Positions 36,380-49,739 of a DNA stretch of 64,000 bases are shown in pieces. Both the position numbers and the translations under genes were made by a program. Position 1 is the stretch's first letter. Each line of letters opens with the position of its first letter. The DNA comes from Macquaria australasica (lineage: Eukaryota > Chordata > Actinopteri > Centrarchiformes > Percichthyidae), in assembly GCA_005408345.1 (NCBI GenBank), contig SEMN01000258.1:1-64000 (forward strand), written 5' to 3'. The notes under the pieces are model-generated. The model did no database searches, was not told the origin of the DNA, and was given only the letters and a program-made list of their open reading frames with translations.

Positions 36380-36840
36380 TTGTCATTCCCAGAATTCCCA
36401 GTAAGAAAACTATACAAATATCAAAGATAATGGTAGGAAATCATGAAGTAATGAAGGATCACTAATAAAACTAACCAATAAAAACTATTCACTAATAGTA
36501 ACTAATGTTAAAGTAATTACAAATGCATAAGCAGTTTAGTTTTGTGCCGGTCAGCAGCTAATTCAGAGTTAATCAGGAATTACTTATTAAGAAAGTGGTC
36601 AGTATGTTTACTCACAGATATCTAAGAACTAATAATTACATACTGTTTCATTAACATAGTATCTAGAAATCTGTTCTCAATTAACTTATCATTGTCTACT
36701 ATATAGTCCTCCATTCAGAGTTATTTAGGAACTACTTATTAGCAATTTATCAGTTATCAGGTCATTGCTGATTTGTACTTTACTCATTCCTCGGTTACCA
36801 CACAGAATGTTGTGTACCATATTATAAAGTGTTACAGAGT
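36380..36840. repeat. AT-rich repeat with internal duplication
   Basis: The word attcagagtt(a/t)...agga(a)tacttatta occurs at about 36561-36589 and again at 36713-36741, 152 bases apart. Around them are many ACTAAT / TTAACTTATC words. It looks like a degraded tandem or dispersed repeat; class unknown. Confidence 0.4.
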
Positions 36841-37149
36841 TCTGTGTAAAAACTCAAGACGTAGAAAAGGATTATGCTAACTTGACAGGTGGCAAGTTAT
36901 TAACACCAACAATCAGTCAAGTCACACAATGAGAAAAGAATATATAATGTCTGTTATAATGTCCTATTATAGGTGATTATGTTCTGGGTACTTGTACAGT
37001 ACATCAAATTTGACTTAATGCTGTTACCTTGCAGATACCAGACCATTTCTTTCTGTAAAAGCATACAGACATTCAGAGTCTGTGTAAATAATTTGATTAC
37101 TGATAAATATTTTTGTAATACTAATAGTATTAAATAATATTAAATAATA

Positions 37150-37510
37150 AAAGACATCACTATCGACAGGATGACATAGCCGTTTCAAAACAAAAACAAC
37201 CACACAGCTATGGTTAAGGTTTGGTTAGATTTAGGCCCAAAAGCAACTTGGTTAGGGTTAGACGAAGATCTTGGTTTCTTTGGGTTAAATTTATACTTCG
37301 TTAAGGTTAGGGAATCATTGTCGTCATGGTTACAATAATAACCACTTAGTTACAGTTAGAGAACAATTGTGGTCATGGTTAAAAGAAAACAATGCAGACT
37401 GTAGGTAGGAAACAAGAAACGAACAGCGGGCCCCTGAGTTCAAGTCCCAGTCCCACGTTTTGTTGACCATCTATCCATCCCGACCTCTTCCCTCTCTAAT
37501 AATGCCACCT
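37150..37510 (-). repeat. GTTA-rich dispersed family, copy 2
   Basis: Inverted relative to copies at 8445 and 50335. On the minus strand it reads gaggtcgggatggatagatg, then catgaccacaattgttctct, then aactaagtggttattattgt and a run of CTAACCxTAACC words. This is the longest copy. Near 37430 the plus strand has cctgagttcaagtcccagtc, which resembles a tRNA B box and may be coincidental. Confidence 0.6.
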
Positions 37511-37926
37511 TCCTCCTTTGCTACCAACAGACAACAGTCTAGAATACTAAATATATGTGGTTTTGTTAGGATTTGCTGAAGTGACTGATGCTGTCATTTT
37601 TCATGGAGGAACTGTCTTGTCTGTGTATGTGCGTAAGAGTGCTACCACAGGGACCGTGTGTGTGTATGTGACAGTTCTTCTTCAACTGGAAAACTTCCAG
37701 AGAGGGAAGGAGAGAGAGCAGGGGAGAGTGAAACAGAGGCGGACAGAAAAAGACTTTTAATGGGGTCCTTCAAATTGAAAAGAATTTACCCCTGGATGTG
37801 GGAATCCAATTCTCTCCAATCCAATGGGATTGGCATTGAGCAGGGTAAATAAGGATGGATTGTTTGTCCGTTAGCCTGCTGTGGCGTGAATCTGCCGCAT
37901 AAATGTAAAGTGACAGATCCCCCCCT

Positions 37927-37928
<2 letters not shown>

Positions 37929-37965
<37 letters not shown>
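37929..37965. repeat. (AC)n microsatellite
   Basis: About 18 uninterrupted AC units. Confidence 0.98.
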
Positions 37966-37968
<3 letters not shown>

Positions 37969-39159
37969 TAAGTTTCTGTCTTTCACCTCCCCCTCTCGCT
38001 TTCCACAGTTTCTGTCTCTATCACACACAACCAAGACAACTACTCCTAATGAGGAAGCTAAAGTCATCTACACACGCTCACAACAACCCACCCACACGCC
38101 CCCCCTCCACACATATACATGTACACACACATTTATATACTGTGTAGCAGAAAGCTTGACTTTGTTTCTCAGTACAAGAAAAAAAAAAAAAAAAGACGGA
38201 GAAGAAATTGAGTAACTTTGCTGCCATGATGCAACTGAGTGTAACCTCCCGGCCATTTCTCTGAGCTCAGAGAAGCTAAAGGGCTATTTCAACAATGATG
38301 ATGACGACAAGGAGGGGGTAACATAAAAAGAGACAGATCACAAGATGGGGAGGACGGCTGAGAGAAGAGGACAAGAAAAGGTTACCACAGGGAGCATGGC
38401 AGGGAATGGAACGTGAGGAATATTAAAAATATCTAGAGCTGAATTAAAAAGTAGAAAGATACAAAGACACACACACTCACACTCAGGTAGACCTGCGGCT
38501 TTAATGATCTATGACTAGATGTCAATATCTGCAGGTGCCAGCTGGCTGCCCTGCCCGGCATGCTTGTGCGTGTGTCTGATCTGATGCATGCTTTTCAAAC
38601 TGAACTCCAGGCAGAGACACATGTCAATACATTGAACCTGGAGCCCAGCTCTTCATCCACACATGTATGCACGCATAAGTACACACACTGACACACACAG
38701 TGTGTCATAGACATAGACATGACTGTCCTCCAAGAACTGCATCAGTCATTTCAGCAAATCCTAAAAAATGACATTTATATTCAAGAGACAAATCCCTCTA
38801 GCGGCAGCATTAATCCAGACTGTTCTCTGCTGGGAGCAAAGGAGGAAGTCAGGTGACTGTAATGAGAACAACAGACAACGGGATAGGAAGACAAACAATT
38901 TTGAATCCTTCAAAACTACACATGGTATGATTTTATCTCCCAACTGTCCACACCAGCTGACCCAGTGTGGAACAGACTCTGTTGGATCAGTCAGGACAGC
39001 AAAACTATTTTCATAAAGGGCCCAACAATGGTAATGTACGTCCTTGTCATTAGCAGAGCAACACCACAGCTACACTGCACATTTAATCTCCTGGAAAATG
39101 CAATTAGTCCATGAGTGGTCAAGTGCATCAAGAAAACCAAATTCATGCAAAGCAAATAA

Positions 39160-39160
<1 letters not shown>

Positions 39161-39215
<55 letters not shown>
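39161..39215. repeat. Compound (TC)n(TG)n microsatellite
   Basis: About 13 TC units followed directly by about 14 TG units. Confidence 0.98.
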
Positions 39216-39217
<2 letters not shown>

Positions 39218-40885
39218 TTATATGTGCATGATTTAAATCTGCGAAAGTAAATGAATTGATACTTAAAGCTTTATCATTTGCCTTACCAGTCTCAAAGTCT
39301 AAAATGATTCAGCTCTTGTCCAAACTGATCTCTTCCACCTATCTTTCTTTCACAGACAAGGTGACAGCGGTCCAACATCACCTCACTTTCAACACACCAA
39401 CACATATTTAGTTGTTCAGCAGAGGCACAAGATTGACTGACCAGCTAACAGGATGAGAGCCATGGGTGATGGCTGCTTGATGATCCATGATAGCACAGAG
39501 TGTCTGAAGAGAGCGAGAGTGAGAGAGCAACTCTGAAAAAGACACAAAGAGATAGATAGAGAAAGAGAGACGCCACGTCTCGGCAGCCCCCATCGATTGG
39601 CCTTTCCCATAAGACACAAAGATGTCAAGTCGAGTTACATACTCTCTCTCTCTACCTTCATCAACTCGTACCTTCCTCAACATCTCCCAGAAGCCCAGCA
39701 CCTACTTCCCTCTGAAGTAATGCAGTGTTCACAGCATACTGGAAGAAATCAAAGAGCAGGATAACAACAATTGGCTGCTCCTAAGCCCCATCCCTTTCCC
39801 TCAATCCTCCAATCACATCTGAGCAAGAACTGAGAGAACTTTCCTAGAGAAATGAAATGCCTGAACAGATTAGATATTCAAGACAGTTAAAAGATGTCTC
39901 ATCTACGAGATTGTCCTCGTGCATAAAATGGCAACATCAGTTGTTTCTTCAAATACTTAAAAATGAATGTTTACGTTTCACTGACAAAGGGCGGAAAGTT
40001 AGCCAAGCTCACCTGTGGCAGGTTAGGCCTGCATCTTTTTCTTGCGTGCCAATAAAGGCATCCAGGTATGTTGTGGTCTGTTAGTAGCTGGTACAGCCAT
40101 AAGGCTCAGTAATAATCCCTTAGACCTAAAACAAATCATTTTACCAGTAATACCTGATTAAAAAACATCAGAACCTATCTTTAAAGCAATCCAATACAAC
40201 ATGAGCATGGCATATGCATGTCCCCCCATATGCAGACACATTATACTTTAACTGTGTTTGTGTTGTGTCAGGCTTGTGGAAGGAAACAAGTCAGTCTGAT
40301 GCCAGGGGACTGCCACTCTAAAACTCAGTAGCTCGCCCCAAGGCAACACAATCCCCCTCCTGCTTTCTGTCTCCTCCACACAAGAATGACAACGTTGTGT
40401 CTGGTCCCGCAGAGGTCAGGACCCAGCAAAGGTTTCATGAAAAACCTATTGCCACATTGTGATGGAAGCTTTTCATTCTACACAGCTGTGAAGAGCTTGG
40501 GTGCTACATTGATGTTTTGATCTGTTTTTGTTTGTTCCATTCCAAACACTTTCAGAAGAGTAAAGCAGAGACTGAGGAGAAGGATGTAACTAAAAGACTT
40601 TCGATTAACAGCATTGTGTGTATGTATGGAGAAAAAAAAAGATCCTGGGAAAGGCAGACTGCACAGGTAAAAGTGTAAATTAACTATGTTAATACATTGA
40701 ATGGCTATTGCTGAAAGAAAATGGCAACCATACAGTGTCAAAAATGGGGTTTATAATTAAAATCTTAAAGGCAACCTCTGTTTTATTACAACTTTGGTTT
40801 TATTGCCATGTTACGCCCCTATATGTTCTATCAGTTATGATAACATTGTACTCACTAAAAGAAATTGCTGAATTCTCTGAATGTG

Positions 40886-40920
40886 GCGAGAATAAATAAA
40901 ACTGAATTGAATTGAATTGA
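40886..40920 (+). mobile_element. Minimal L2-clade LINE tail
   Basis: Only aataaataaaactgaattg plus two further TTGAA-type units remain, the last ~30 bases of the family 3' end. It could be an ultra-short insertion or the end of a diverged element whose body (40690-40885) is no longer recognisable. Confidence 0.65.
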
Positions 40921-41375
40921 CATCAATAAAAATAGGTCCAATGGAGCAGGAAACATAAGATTAGACAGCTATGCACCTGCTATCATTGTTTATTTATGTG
41001 CAGCAGCACAGCAGTACAGCACAAAAGAGGCTCAAGTGGAGGGTGTGGTGATTAATAAATATACTCTCATATCACTGGTCTCATTGCTCAGAAACAGCTG
41101 AGCCAATCCCAGTGAGGTATGACAACAGCAGCTCAAAAAATGAAGGATTGGCTTTGTCAGCAAATCATATTGTTGTCTTAATGATGCAGAGTAGCATGAT
41201 GTGAACACACCATAAATCTGCAACCAAAGGCAGGTGGTGTGGTGTTTTATTTAATTTGTATGATGATAATAGAAATAAATTTGTTGAGCTCATAGGACAT
41301 ATGTTGTCACTATCCCTTAATAATCTGCGCACCATTGATATCTTGAAGGGGTGATCACTTCACCTTGCACACTGA
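40921..41375. other. Unannotated non-coding sequence
   Basis: Lies just downstream (minus strand) of the R2-type retrotransposon C-terminus and may include its 3' UTR. No tail motif was identified. Confidence 0.4.
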
Positions 41376-42168
41376 TCACCTTGCAGCCCAGATCAGGTCC
41401 TTTCTCTTCAGCCAAAACCAGTTGCTGCTGCGCTCAGCAGCCTCCGACAATGGCCTGGTGGCTTGCCTTAGGGCCCGCCCTCGAATTCCCATATGTTTCA
41501 AGAGCCCGGTTGTTGATTTGGCCACACAACCTCTGCAACCCACCTACACTGGGAGCACTCGAGCTCTCCAGCCCCTCTGCACTGCTTCTGCTGCTATATG
41601 AGCATATTTCAACATTTTCCGTTCATACACTTCATCCACTGCAGCCTTCCAAGGCACAGTGAGCTCCACAATGCATAGAGACTTTTGTGAGGAAGATCAC
41701 AAGACCAGGTCCGGTCTGAGGTTTGTCGTTATAATCTCTGACGGAAAGATGAGCTTCAGGTCCAGATCTACCTGCATCTTCCAGTCGTGGGCTGTGTCCA
41801 GTAGGCTTGATTCCCTCCTTGTAAGCTTTAGGAGTTGTCCTGCTGGTACAAAGGTGATGGTGTTAGAGAAGCCAGATGTTTGGGGAGATAGGGCGTTGGC
41901 AACAATTCTCCTTTGTTCCAGGATGCTTGCGAGTTGCCGGAGTACTTGATTGTGTCTCCAGGTATATCGTCCTTGGGAAAGACTGGTTTTGCAGCCGGTA
42001 AGGATGTGTCTTAGAGTAGCTGGTGTTTTGCAGATTGGACATGAATGATCTTCTCCAACCCACTGGTTTAAGTTCTTGGGAGTCGGAAGCACATCGTAGG
42101 TGGCTCTGATGATGAAGCTAATTCTGCTACCTTCCATTTCCCACAGATCCTTCAGTTGTAATTCTGCT
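41376..42168 (-). pseudogene. R2-type LINE C-terminus: CCHC knuckle plus restriction-like endonuclease
   Basis: This is the C-terminal part of a site-type non-LTR retrotransposon polyprotein. From 42168 downward the minus strand reads LQLKDLWEMEGSRISFIIRA, then CPICKTPATLRHILTGC (about 42004-42054). That is an exact C-X2-C-X7-H-X4-C knuckle as found upstream of the endonuclease in R2/R4/Hero-type elements. QGRYTWRHNQVL follows. Then comes the restriction-like endonuclease signature: RPDLVL at about 41700-41715 and, after a frame break, VELTVPW. A further stop interrupts near 41545. The protein then ends with GIRGRALRQATRPLSEAAER and LKRKDLIWAAR before a terminal stop at 41376. At least two disruptions make it dead. 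No reverse transcriptase domain is present, so the fragment is 5'-truncated. Which clade (R4/Rex6, Hero, Utopia) cannot be decided by eye. Confidence 0.85.
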
Positions 42169-44559
42169 GTATCTCACCTATAAATGGTTACATCATATTG
42201 TAAAATGTGACACAGCAGTGTTTGTACTGTTGTGCATGTCAAGAAGAAAACATGAAATGCCACTTTAACTGGAAAGAAAGCTGGAAAGGAGGCAATGACA
42301 CACAGGATTGATCAGCTGCTGTAACTCAATGTCTCTCGCATAAACAACAGGATACTGAGTTATATCATCTACTGGTTGGAGAGAGATTAATTGAAATGGT
42401 TTATTTGAGCGTTATTCCTTCATTTTCCAAGTATTTAGTTTGCTGTTGTTGATAAAATCACCAGACTGGCATGTGAAGTGTCATTGCACCTGAAACAGAT
42501 GTGGTTCTGAGACGACTACTCTCAGCACAAAGTCTAAGACACAATTTCCAACAAACAACTAACAACTTTCTTTGCGCTGCCTCATTTGAATTAACCTCCC
42601 ACCTGTGTACCGTGCGTGCGCTTGGCACCAACATGACACACAGATGGGCAAAGTGAATTTCAAGGTAAGGAAAGAGAGGGACCGGGGTCTTGGTGAGGCT
42701 CACGCCGTGGAGAGCGAGCCCCACAAGGGATGAGGTTTCGCAGGGCAACCGACTCCTTCTGCTGCCATTCGAAGTTGTGGGTTTGGTGGGAGGGACTTAG
42801 TGGAGTGATGCGAGGCAGCAGAGAGAGAGGCGGAAGGTTTTGCACAGATTTTGCCTGCAGCTTTAAAAGACTAAAACCAACAATGTATTACTCCACTTCT
42901 CAATACTTTCTACCCTGTCTGTGGCTCTCAGCCCTAAGTCCATTAGTTCCTACTGAAGACATAAATCTTTAAAAACACCTCACAAATATGTAGCTTCATT
43001 TTTAAGAAAAGGTTTAGTAATTTCCTAAAACAGTGGGTCACTGTAGTTTTTAGCAAACATTACTCTAACAGGAGAAAATAGTGCGTTTGTTGGGGACTAT
43101 TTTCAGCGGCAGATTAATCCACATTTGGTGCTCAAGTGACTATTTTGGGCAGCAGGAAAGTACATGTGGGATTGAGTCAAACTAAACTACAGTGTGTGTG
43201 TTCATGGTAATGAAGGAAACATGTCACCCAGTGCAATGGGTGACTCCCATTGCTCCTTTTTCTGGCTTGTAATAGAAAGAAAATCCTGGTTGTGCTTTCC
43301 TCTCTGCTGACTCCTCTTGCATCAACCTCATCCAAATAATACAACAATAACGCAACACATTCATCTCAGCAAGTGGCCAGTGTCATAGATGAAAATTTAA
43401 TTGGATTCCCTCCATTTCCCCTCTCTGTGATTGTAAAGTGCAAGGCCGAGCACTATCGTAGCAGAGGAAGAGCTGTGCTGCTGTAGTTTCAGCTGGAAAC
43501 CAGGGCTGAGGGATTACCCACAGAGGTTCATCTGATACAGGCACAGCTGGAGTGTCAAGCTTAGCCTGTGATTAGCATCAGCACAGGTGGGTGGGCCATG
43601 CACTTTGAACGCAGAACACACACTTGGTTAAAAGCTGCAGACAGTCATCAATTACACTGTCGCACATGAATTCTCGCACATATATAAACTCAGTTATTGC
43701 ATTGGTTCCATCTGCCATCATTATTTATGTTTTTAAAGAACGGCTGCAAGGTTCTGGAGCCACGCACATGCACACTACTGTCTGTGTGTGTAGCTTCTAC
43801 TTCCCTGGTCAGGCATTCAGTCACTTTATTTTGCAGCAGGTAATCACAGGATGACAAGGTACGGGCTTATCTGATTTACTGTGCCACCATGCCTGGGGGT
43901 TAACAATGGAAAAGTGATAAACAAGAGAGAGGAAACCCACCCTGAGAATCACCACAGGAGAGGAGATGTGTGTGGGCTCTATGCAAGTGTGTGCACGAGA
44001 ACATGTTGTCATTAATGTAAGAAAGGAGGAGGAGATGAGGTGTTTTTGAGGTTTTTCTTTTTTTTTTCTCTTTTCATCTATTCTGGATAGTAAAGAGTGT
44101 GACATAGTAATGAGGGCACACAGGGAATACAGTTAAGGATTAGACTTCACCAATGAAGTGTAACAGTACACAAAATACACAGCCTGGTACCTTGGTTTCA
44201 GTGTCACGATTTGGTATGTTTTTGGTCCATTTTTGGTAGAGCAGGGAAAACAACAAAAGAAACACAGAAGATAACGATTTTTGTCATTTTTAAAAATGTA
44301 AGCATTAAACAGTGACGTGAAAATTTAGTCACTAAAACAAAAAACAAAACTAAATAAGAAAACCTCAATATGTCAGTTGCTCTATCATTGTAACAAAAAT
44401 GTAACCAGAAAATTGTCAAATATAAAGTTAATGGGAAAAAAATACATTAGGACAGCTGCAGCATATTTATAATTCACACAGCTCATAGACACAAATAAAC
44501 AACTCATAGACATAGGTACAAGTAAAAAAAAATCCTTCACATCAAGAGGATTCAAACTA
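42169..44559. other. Unannotated non-coding sequence
   Basis: No gene recognised. The last few hundred bases may be 3' UTR of the minus-strand LINE that follows, but no tail motif was found. Confidence 0.45.
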
Positions 44560-46620
44560 TTGAATAAAAGTATGTTTTGAGCCTGATCTTAAAAATGTCA
44601 ATGGAAGGGACAGATCTGATAGGGAGGGGGATGCTGTTCCACAGTCTAGGGGCTGTAAATGCAAAGGAGCGGTCACCCTTGAACTTAAATTTAGATCGTG
44701 GGACAGCCAGGAGCCCCAAGTCAGCCAAACTGAGGAACCTGGAGGTAGAATAAGGGGTTAGGAGGTCTGCGATATAAGAGGGGGGCAGCCCATTTAGGGC
44801 TTTATAGACAAAGAGGAGAACCTTAAAATCATATATACAGGGAGTTGCAGTAGTCCAAGCGGGAGGATATAAAGGCGTGGATGAATTTCTCCAGATCTTT
44901 GAATGAGAGAAACTGATTTTGGCAATAGTACGAAGCTGGAAAAAACTGCTACTACATTGACCTGCTAGTCAAACTTGAAGCAAGAGTCAAATATCACACC
45001 AAGGTTTTTGACATGGGGTTTAACAAGGGTGGACAGGTTGCCAAGACTGTTAAATATCACTTTGATGGAGTCAGGCCAAATAGGACAACTTCAGATTTGC
45101 TTTCATTCAGCTGTAGGAAGTTTTGTGCCATCCAGCACTTTACGTCTTCAAAGCAGTTCATGAGACTGATTAGATTGGTCCAGTCGTTTGGTTTCAGGGG
45201 GAGATAAAGCTGTTTGTCATCAGCATAACAGTGGAAGGAAATGTCATATTTTTGAATGATTTGGCCAAGGGGTGTACATAGAGAAAAGAATGGGACCTAG
45301 GATTGAACCTTGTGGAACCCCACAGGAGAGGCAAGCTGGAGGAGAGGAAAAATTGCCTATGTTGACAGAGAAGCTTCTATTTTTGAGGTAGGATGTGAAC
45401 CAGTTCAAGGCAGTGCCATTAACACAAACCCCGTACTGGAGACAGTCCATTAAAATGTCATAATCCACTGTATCAAATGCCGTGCTGAGGTCGAGAAGAA
45501 TCAGGGTGGCACTGGCGTCGATAGAGAGGAGGTCATTCTACACTTTCAGCAAGGCAGACTCTGTGCTACGGTAAGCCCTAAAATCTGATTGGGTTCATTC
45601 TAATAACCTCAACTTTGCTAATAAATTTTTCTTCACATTCAGCAGGGGACACATCTAAGCTGGTACTTGGGGTGGGACAGATGACCAAAGTACTGTACTG
45701 TACTGAAAAAGATCTTGGGATTATGAGAGTTGTTAGAAAAGTATTTTGCTCTCGCAGCCTTAAATGCTTCCTGATATTTGTGAAGATTGTTTCTCAACAT
45801 TTCAAAGGAAATTAGAAGCTTATCATACTTCCACTTTCGTTGTGTTTTTTCTGCATTCCCTCCTTAGGGCTCTGGTGGTGTCATTAAGCCAAGGCAAACT
45901 TTTTGGCTTTTTCAATGTAAGAGGGGGGCAATAGAATTCAGAATAGAAAAGCAGGTGGTGTTAAATAAGGGGGCAAGTTACCTCAGTGCTGATATGGGGA
46001 TACTATGAAAAGCTATGAAATCCTCAGTGGACTGGCAGTCGAAGAGTTAATGAAGTGAGAGCAACGTACAGGGAGATGAGATTTAGTAGGAGGGACAGGC
46101 AGAGATTCATCAAATATAACAGCACTACGATCTGACAGACAAGCATCAATTATTTCCATATTGCAGATCGGAAAACCAAACAATAAGACTAGGTCGAGAG
46201 TTTGGCGTAGCTTGTGAGTAGGTCCAGTGGAAAGCAGAGCAAGATTTAAAGACTCAACCAGATGCATAAATTCACTAACAAGAGGCTTAGCAGGACAGCA
46301 AACATGAATATTAAAATCACCAAGAATCAGAACTTGATGAAAGTCAGGCATAGTGTTTGAGAGGAAGTCAGCAAATTCAATCCAAGTCTTCATGTATTTT
46401 TGGTGGATGATACACAAGAGCAATTAAGAGGGGACTGACCAGGTCTGCCCTAATTAATTGCAACTCTAAACTAGGGAAAAGCTCAGAGTTCAGTAGACTG
46501 CAATTAAAATGATTCTTAAACACAGCGGCTAGACCCCCACTGCGTCCGGAGGTTCTAGGCGTGCAAGAAAATGCTGCTGTCACAAGGCCAAACAAAGGTA
46601 CAGTTTTGACAAAAGGTGAA
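44560..46620 (-). pseudogene. L2-clade LINE with endonuclease and reverse transcriptase, decayed
   Basis: Decayed ORF2 of a non-LTR retrotransposon. From 46595 downward the minus strand gives an APE-type endonuclease: CTPRTSGRSGGLAAVFK, LIALVYHPPK, then after a frameshift LILGDFNIHV (about 46290-46320), TLDLVLLFG and LSDRSAVIFD. In active enzymes the last motif is S-D-H, so the catalytic histidine is arginine here. The linker follows. The reverse transcriptase then reads LILLDLSTAFDTVDYDIL (about 45450-45505), GTALNWFTSYLKNRSFSV, GVPQGSILGPILF (about 45285-45325) and, after another shift, FHCYADDKQLYLPLKPND with the catalytic YADD at 45216-45227. The C-terminus appears as SSRLDYCNSLY (about 44830-44870), VLLFVYKALNGLPPSYIADL and LWNSIPLPIRSVPSIDIFK down to about 44560. 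This is the most complete retroelement in the window, yet it lacks the 5' end and has many breaks. It is a separate lineage from the LINE at the left edge. Confidence 0.92.
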
Positions 46621-49600
46621 GAGTTAGCGGGTCAGTCAGAAGGATGGACCTTACACTTTCCCTTTGTGCTTCATTGACATGCGCAAGACACATCTTTAAT
46701 AACTGTAGCTCTGTTCATTGACATCATTGGTAAATCCCCACCAAACTGATCATCTTCAACAATTAAATACTGTATGGCCATGATGACAATTTGTGGTAGG
46801 CTTAGTAAATCCACCCCTTGTTATCCATATGTTTCTTAAAAAATCATTAACAAGACTGTGATTAAATAGAGGATACATAAGAAAATAAATAAATATATAT
46901 ATATATATATGGTATAGCATGCCCCTGTCTGGCCACTGCTTTCAGCATGCATCTCCCTCCCTGTCTCTCTGTGCTGCCTGCAGTGTGACCACATATCATT
47001 ATTAAAGAATGATATTAAAGAACAGTGACTGATGACCTTGATAATCATTTTAATTTGATACACTATATGTATACTGAATGTAATCCTGCTGTTTAGCTAG
47101 CTATATAGTAAGTGTATAAAGAACAGTGTACACTGTACAGTAGCAACAGTTACCTGAAACGTTACCTATTGCCTTATCTACTAACCTAACGTTACCTATT
47201 TTGGTAGCTCGTAACTTACTGTCTGAAAAAAACACTTGTATGTCCGGCTGCCGGTCCTGCTGTCTAAGCTTTTTAAGTAACGTTACCTCCTACATTTGCT
47301 CACCTCCACTGACTGACCAAATTAAAAAACCCGTCAGATTACCATCACAGCACAGAATGACTTAAGGTGATCTGATTCTGAGCTTCATTAGTGAACATTG
47401 ATAGAAACAACAACATGCTAACGGTGTCAGTCGAACAACCGTGAGTTGTGTGCACTAGCATAGGAGCAACCAAGTGTACAAATGGAAAGGGGGGCACACA
47501 CTGTGTTTTCCTTAACAAATTAAAATAAATTGAAAATAAATAGGAAATACCAAGAAACAGATCTGTTGACAGGGTTTATGCATGGTTACGCCCTAGTATA
47601 TATATATACAGTATATGCACACACAAACACGTGGGGAAAAAACTGCATGTGTACTGTAGGTACATCCTACTCATGGTGCTATCTCCTCTGGACCACATGG
47701 CAGCAGAGCTGGAAGGCCTGACTTCTCAAACAATACAGTCCCTCCTACCACTGTACTTATTGTACTGTACTTCAGGCCACCCACTAGCGCCTCCTCTATC
47801 TCCAGCTCCTACTGTATAGCTACAACTATAGAAACAGCACACAGGGATTTGGGGTTTATGTTTACTATACTAATCTCCCGGGTAACCAGGCAGAGAAAAA
47901 ATATGATTTTTGTTTGTTTTGGTTGGAAATAGCCAGGGTGTGGGTGTGTAGGCGGCATTATTCAGTGCTGGGATCAATAGGAGAGGCGATCACTCAGGCT
48001 GGTGGACTCCACAAAACAGAATTTTTTATGATAGAAGGAGGAAAGATAGAGGGAGGGAGACATGCAGGAGGAAAGATGGAGATGGGAAAGGAGAGAGGAG
48101 AGAGACGGTAAGGTAAGGATGGAAAGATATGAGGTGAGAAAAAAGCTGGAGGGAATAAGGGATGAAGTGAAGTGAGTAGGGATGTGTAGAAATAGAGGGC
48201 CTTTCCTCGGATAAATACATATAAAAAAGGAGAGAAAACATTGTTATTTATACCTTCTCATCATGATAAGTTGACAGTCAAGAGTATAACGCTCAACCCA
48301 CCTCCCATCTTCCAGAGATGAGATATAGTAGTGCTGGAGGTGTTGCCATTTACTGTACTAAGACAGTCTCACTTCTTCAATTATTGGGAAGTAAAGTCTA
48401 ATAAAGAGTCTTCATTTCCCACATCAACGCTAGAAGTTTGTTGTTTTGCTTGAGGAAACAAAACAGAGAAGCAGTCCTTTTTTCTGCTACTTTGGCAGCC
48501 GTTTCCTTCTGTTTTATTGCAGTGTTGACTAATGTGGGCGTTCTTCATTGTTTGCCTCAACATGATTTATTAAGACAGAGGATCAGCTAACAAGACTGTC
48601 AATGCAGGCATTGTCATCTCTTAATTTCATCTATTCATCTTATCACAGTGAAAACCCAAAATGCACCCAAATTAGAGCTCAATACATTGAGCCCACACTT
48701 GAAAATGAGGAGTTTAGACAAGAAGAAATTACACAATATGTTTTTCAGTTTCCTCAGAAGAATGAAATTACAGAAGTTACAAGGCAACTAATTTTCTAAG
48801 GAAGGTGACAGAATACAGCTGACACATCCCATTTGGAGTTAGGTGTATTTTTCAGGTGTCAAAAGAGTATGAGTCAGTATTAGAGCTCCTTGAGAGCACT
48901 GCAACAGATCACTCAACAAGTCCTTCTTTGGGTTAACTAACACATTTACTGGACTGCAGCATCATCTACTACCGGGCCAGAAAGAGAGGTGAAATGGACT
49001 TCCATCCAGAACCACGTACAGGATATCCACACACATTAGGACTCCATTTTCCCAAGGGCCTACATCCACTGCGCCAAACCAGGGACAAGAGTAAATGACA
49101 GCAGGTGTGTTGGTCATATACAGACCAAAACTTTATCACATGACACCTCTTCTTAAAATTATCAATCACAAATAGTCTATAAAAAATGGTAATCATACTT
49201 ACTCATTCAATTAATTAGGTTTAAAATAATAATGTATTATGATGAAAAACAAAGTATCCTTTTTAGCAACTTCTGCCTTCTACAAGCTGGAGAAGGTGCT
49301 AACAAACAAGCGGATCTTGAAGGATGATGTCCCCACCACTAGACTATCTTAGGAGGCTTTCCCCAGCGTCATTCTTTGATTTGCTCCTAAAAATGCTGTG
49401 TTTCCATTTCTTGGAATAATGTGCAGGTAAATTAAACTTTAGTTACTTATAACTTGTGAAAATGTGTACAGTCTCTGCTATTATTTACATTTTTGATTTT
49501 CTCTTTACTGTACTTTAAGACTCTACCTGGCTGCCCTATATTACAACGAAAATGCTGACTGACCACAAGCAAAAACATCTGCTAGAGACCCTCTCTTCAA

Positions 49601-49739
49601 AGTACACTTCACAAAGGCCAGGAAGGGAGAATGTGGAGCAAAACCAAAGACCAAGCTGACATTCCGAAAGTATTACATTTACCAATTGTAAAACACGTAA
49701 CTACATTTGTAGTATAGGCAATTGACAAAAATTGCTCCC
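46621..49739. other. Non-coding sequence with low-complexity tracts
   Basis: A (TA)n tract at 46892-46910, a TAACGTTA-rich patch at about 47150-47300 and a purine-rich GGA tract at 48025-48115 are visible. No gene recognised. Confidence 0.45.

Larger units (their letters stand above)
37511..40885. other. Non-coding sequence with microsatellites
   Basis: No gene recognised. Contains AC (37929-37965), A-run (38178-38194) and TC/TG (39161-39215) tracts. Open frames here overlap these tracts. Confidence 0.5.

Noticed and set aside
37425..37450. B-box-like cctgagttcaagtcccagtc as a tRNA or SINE promoter
   Set aside because: No A box at suitable distance and other family copies lack a clear equivalent.
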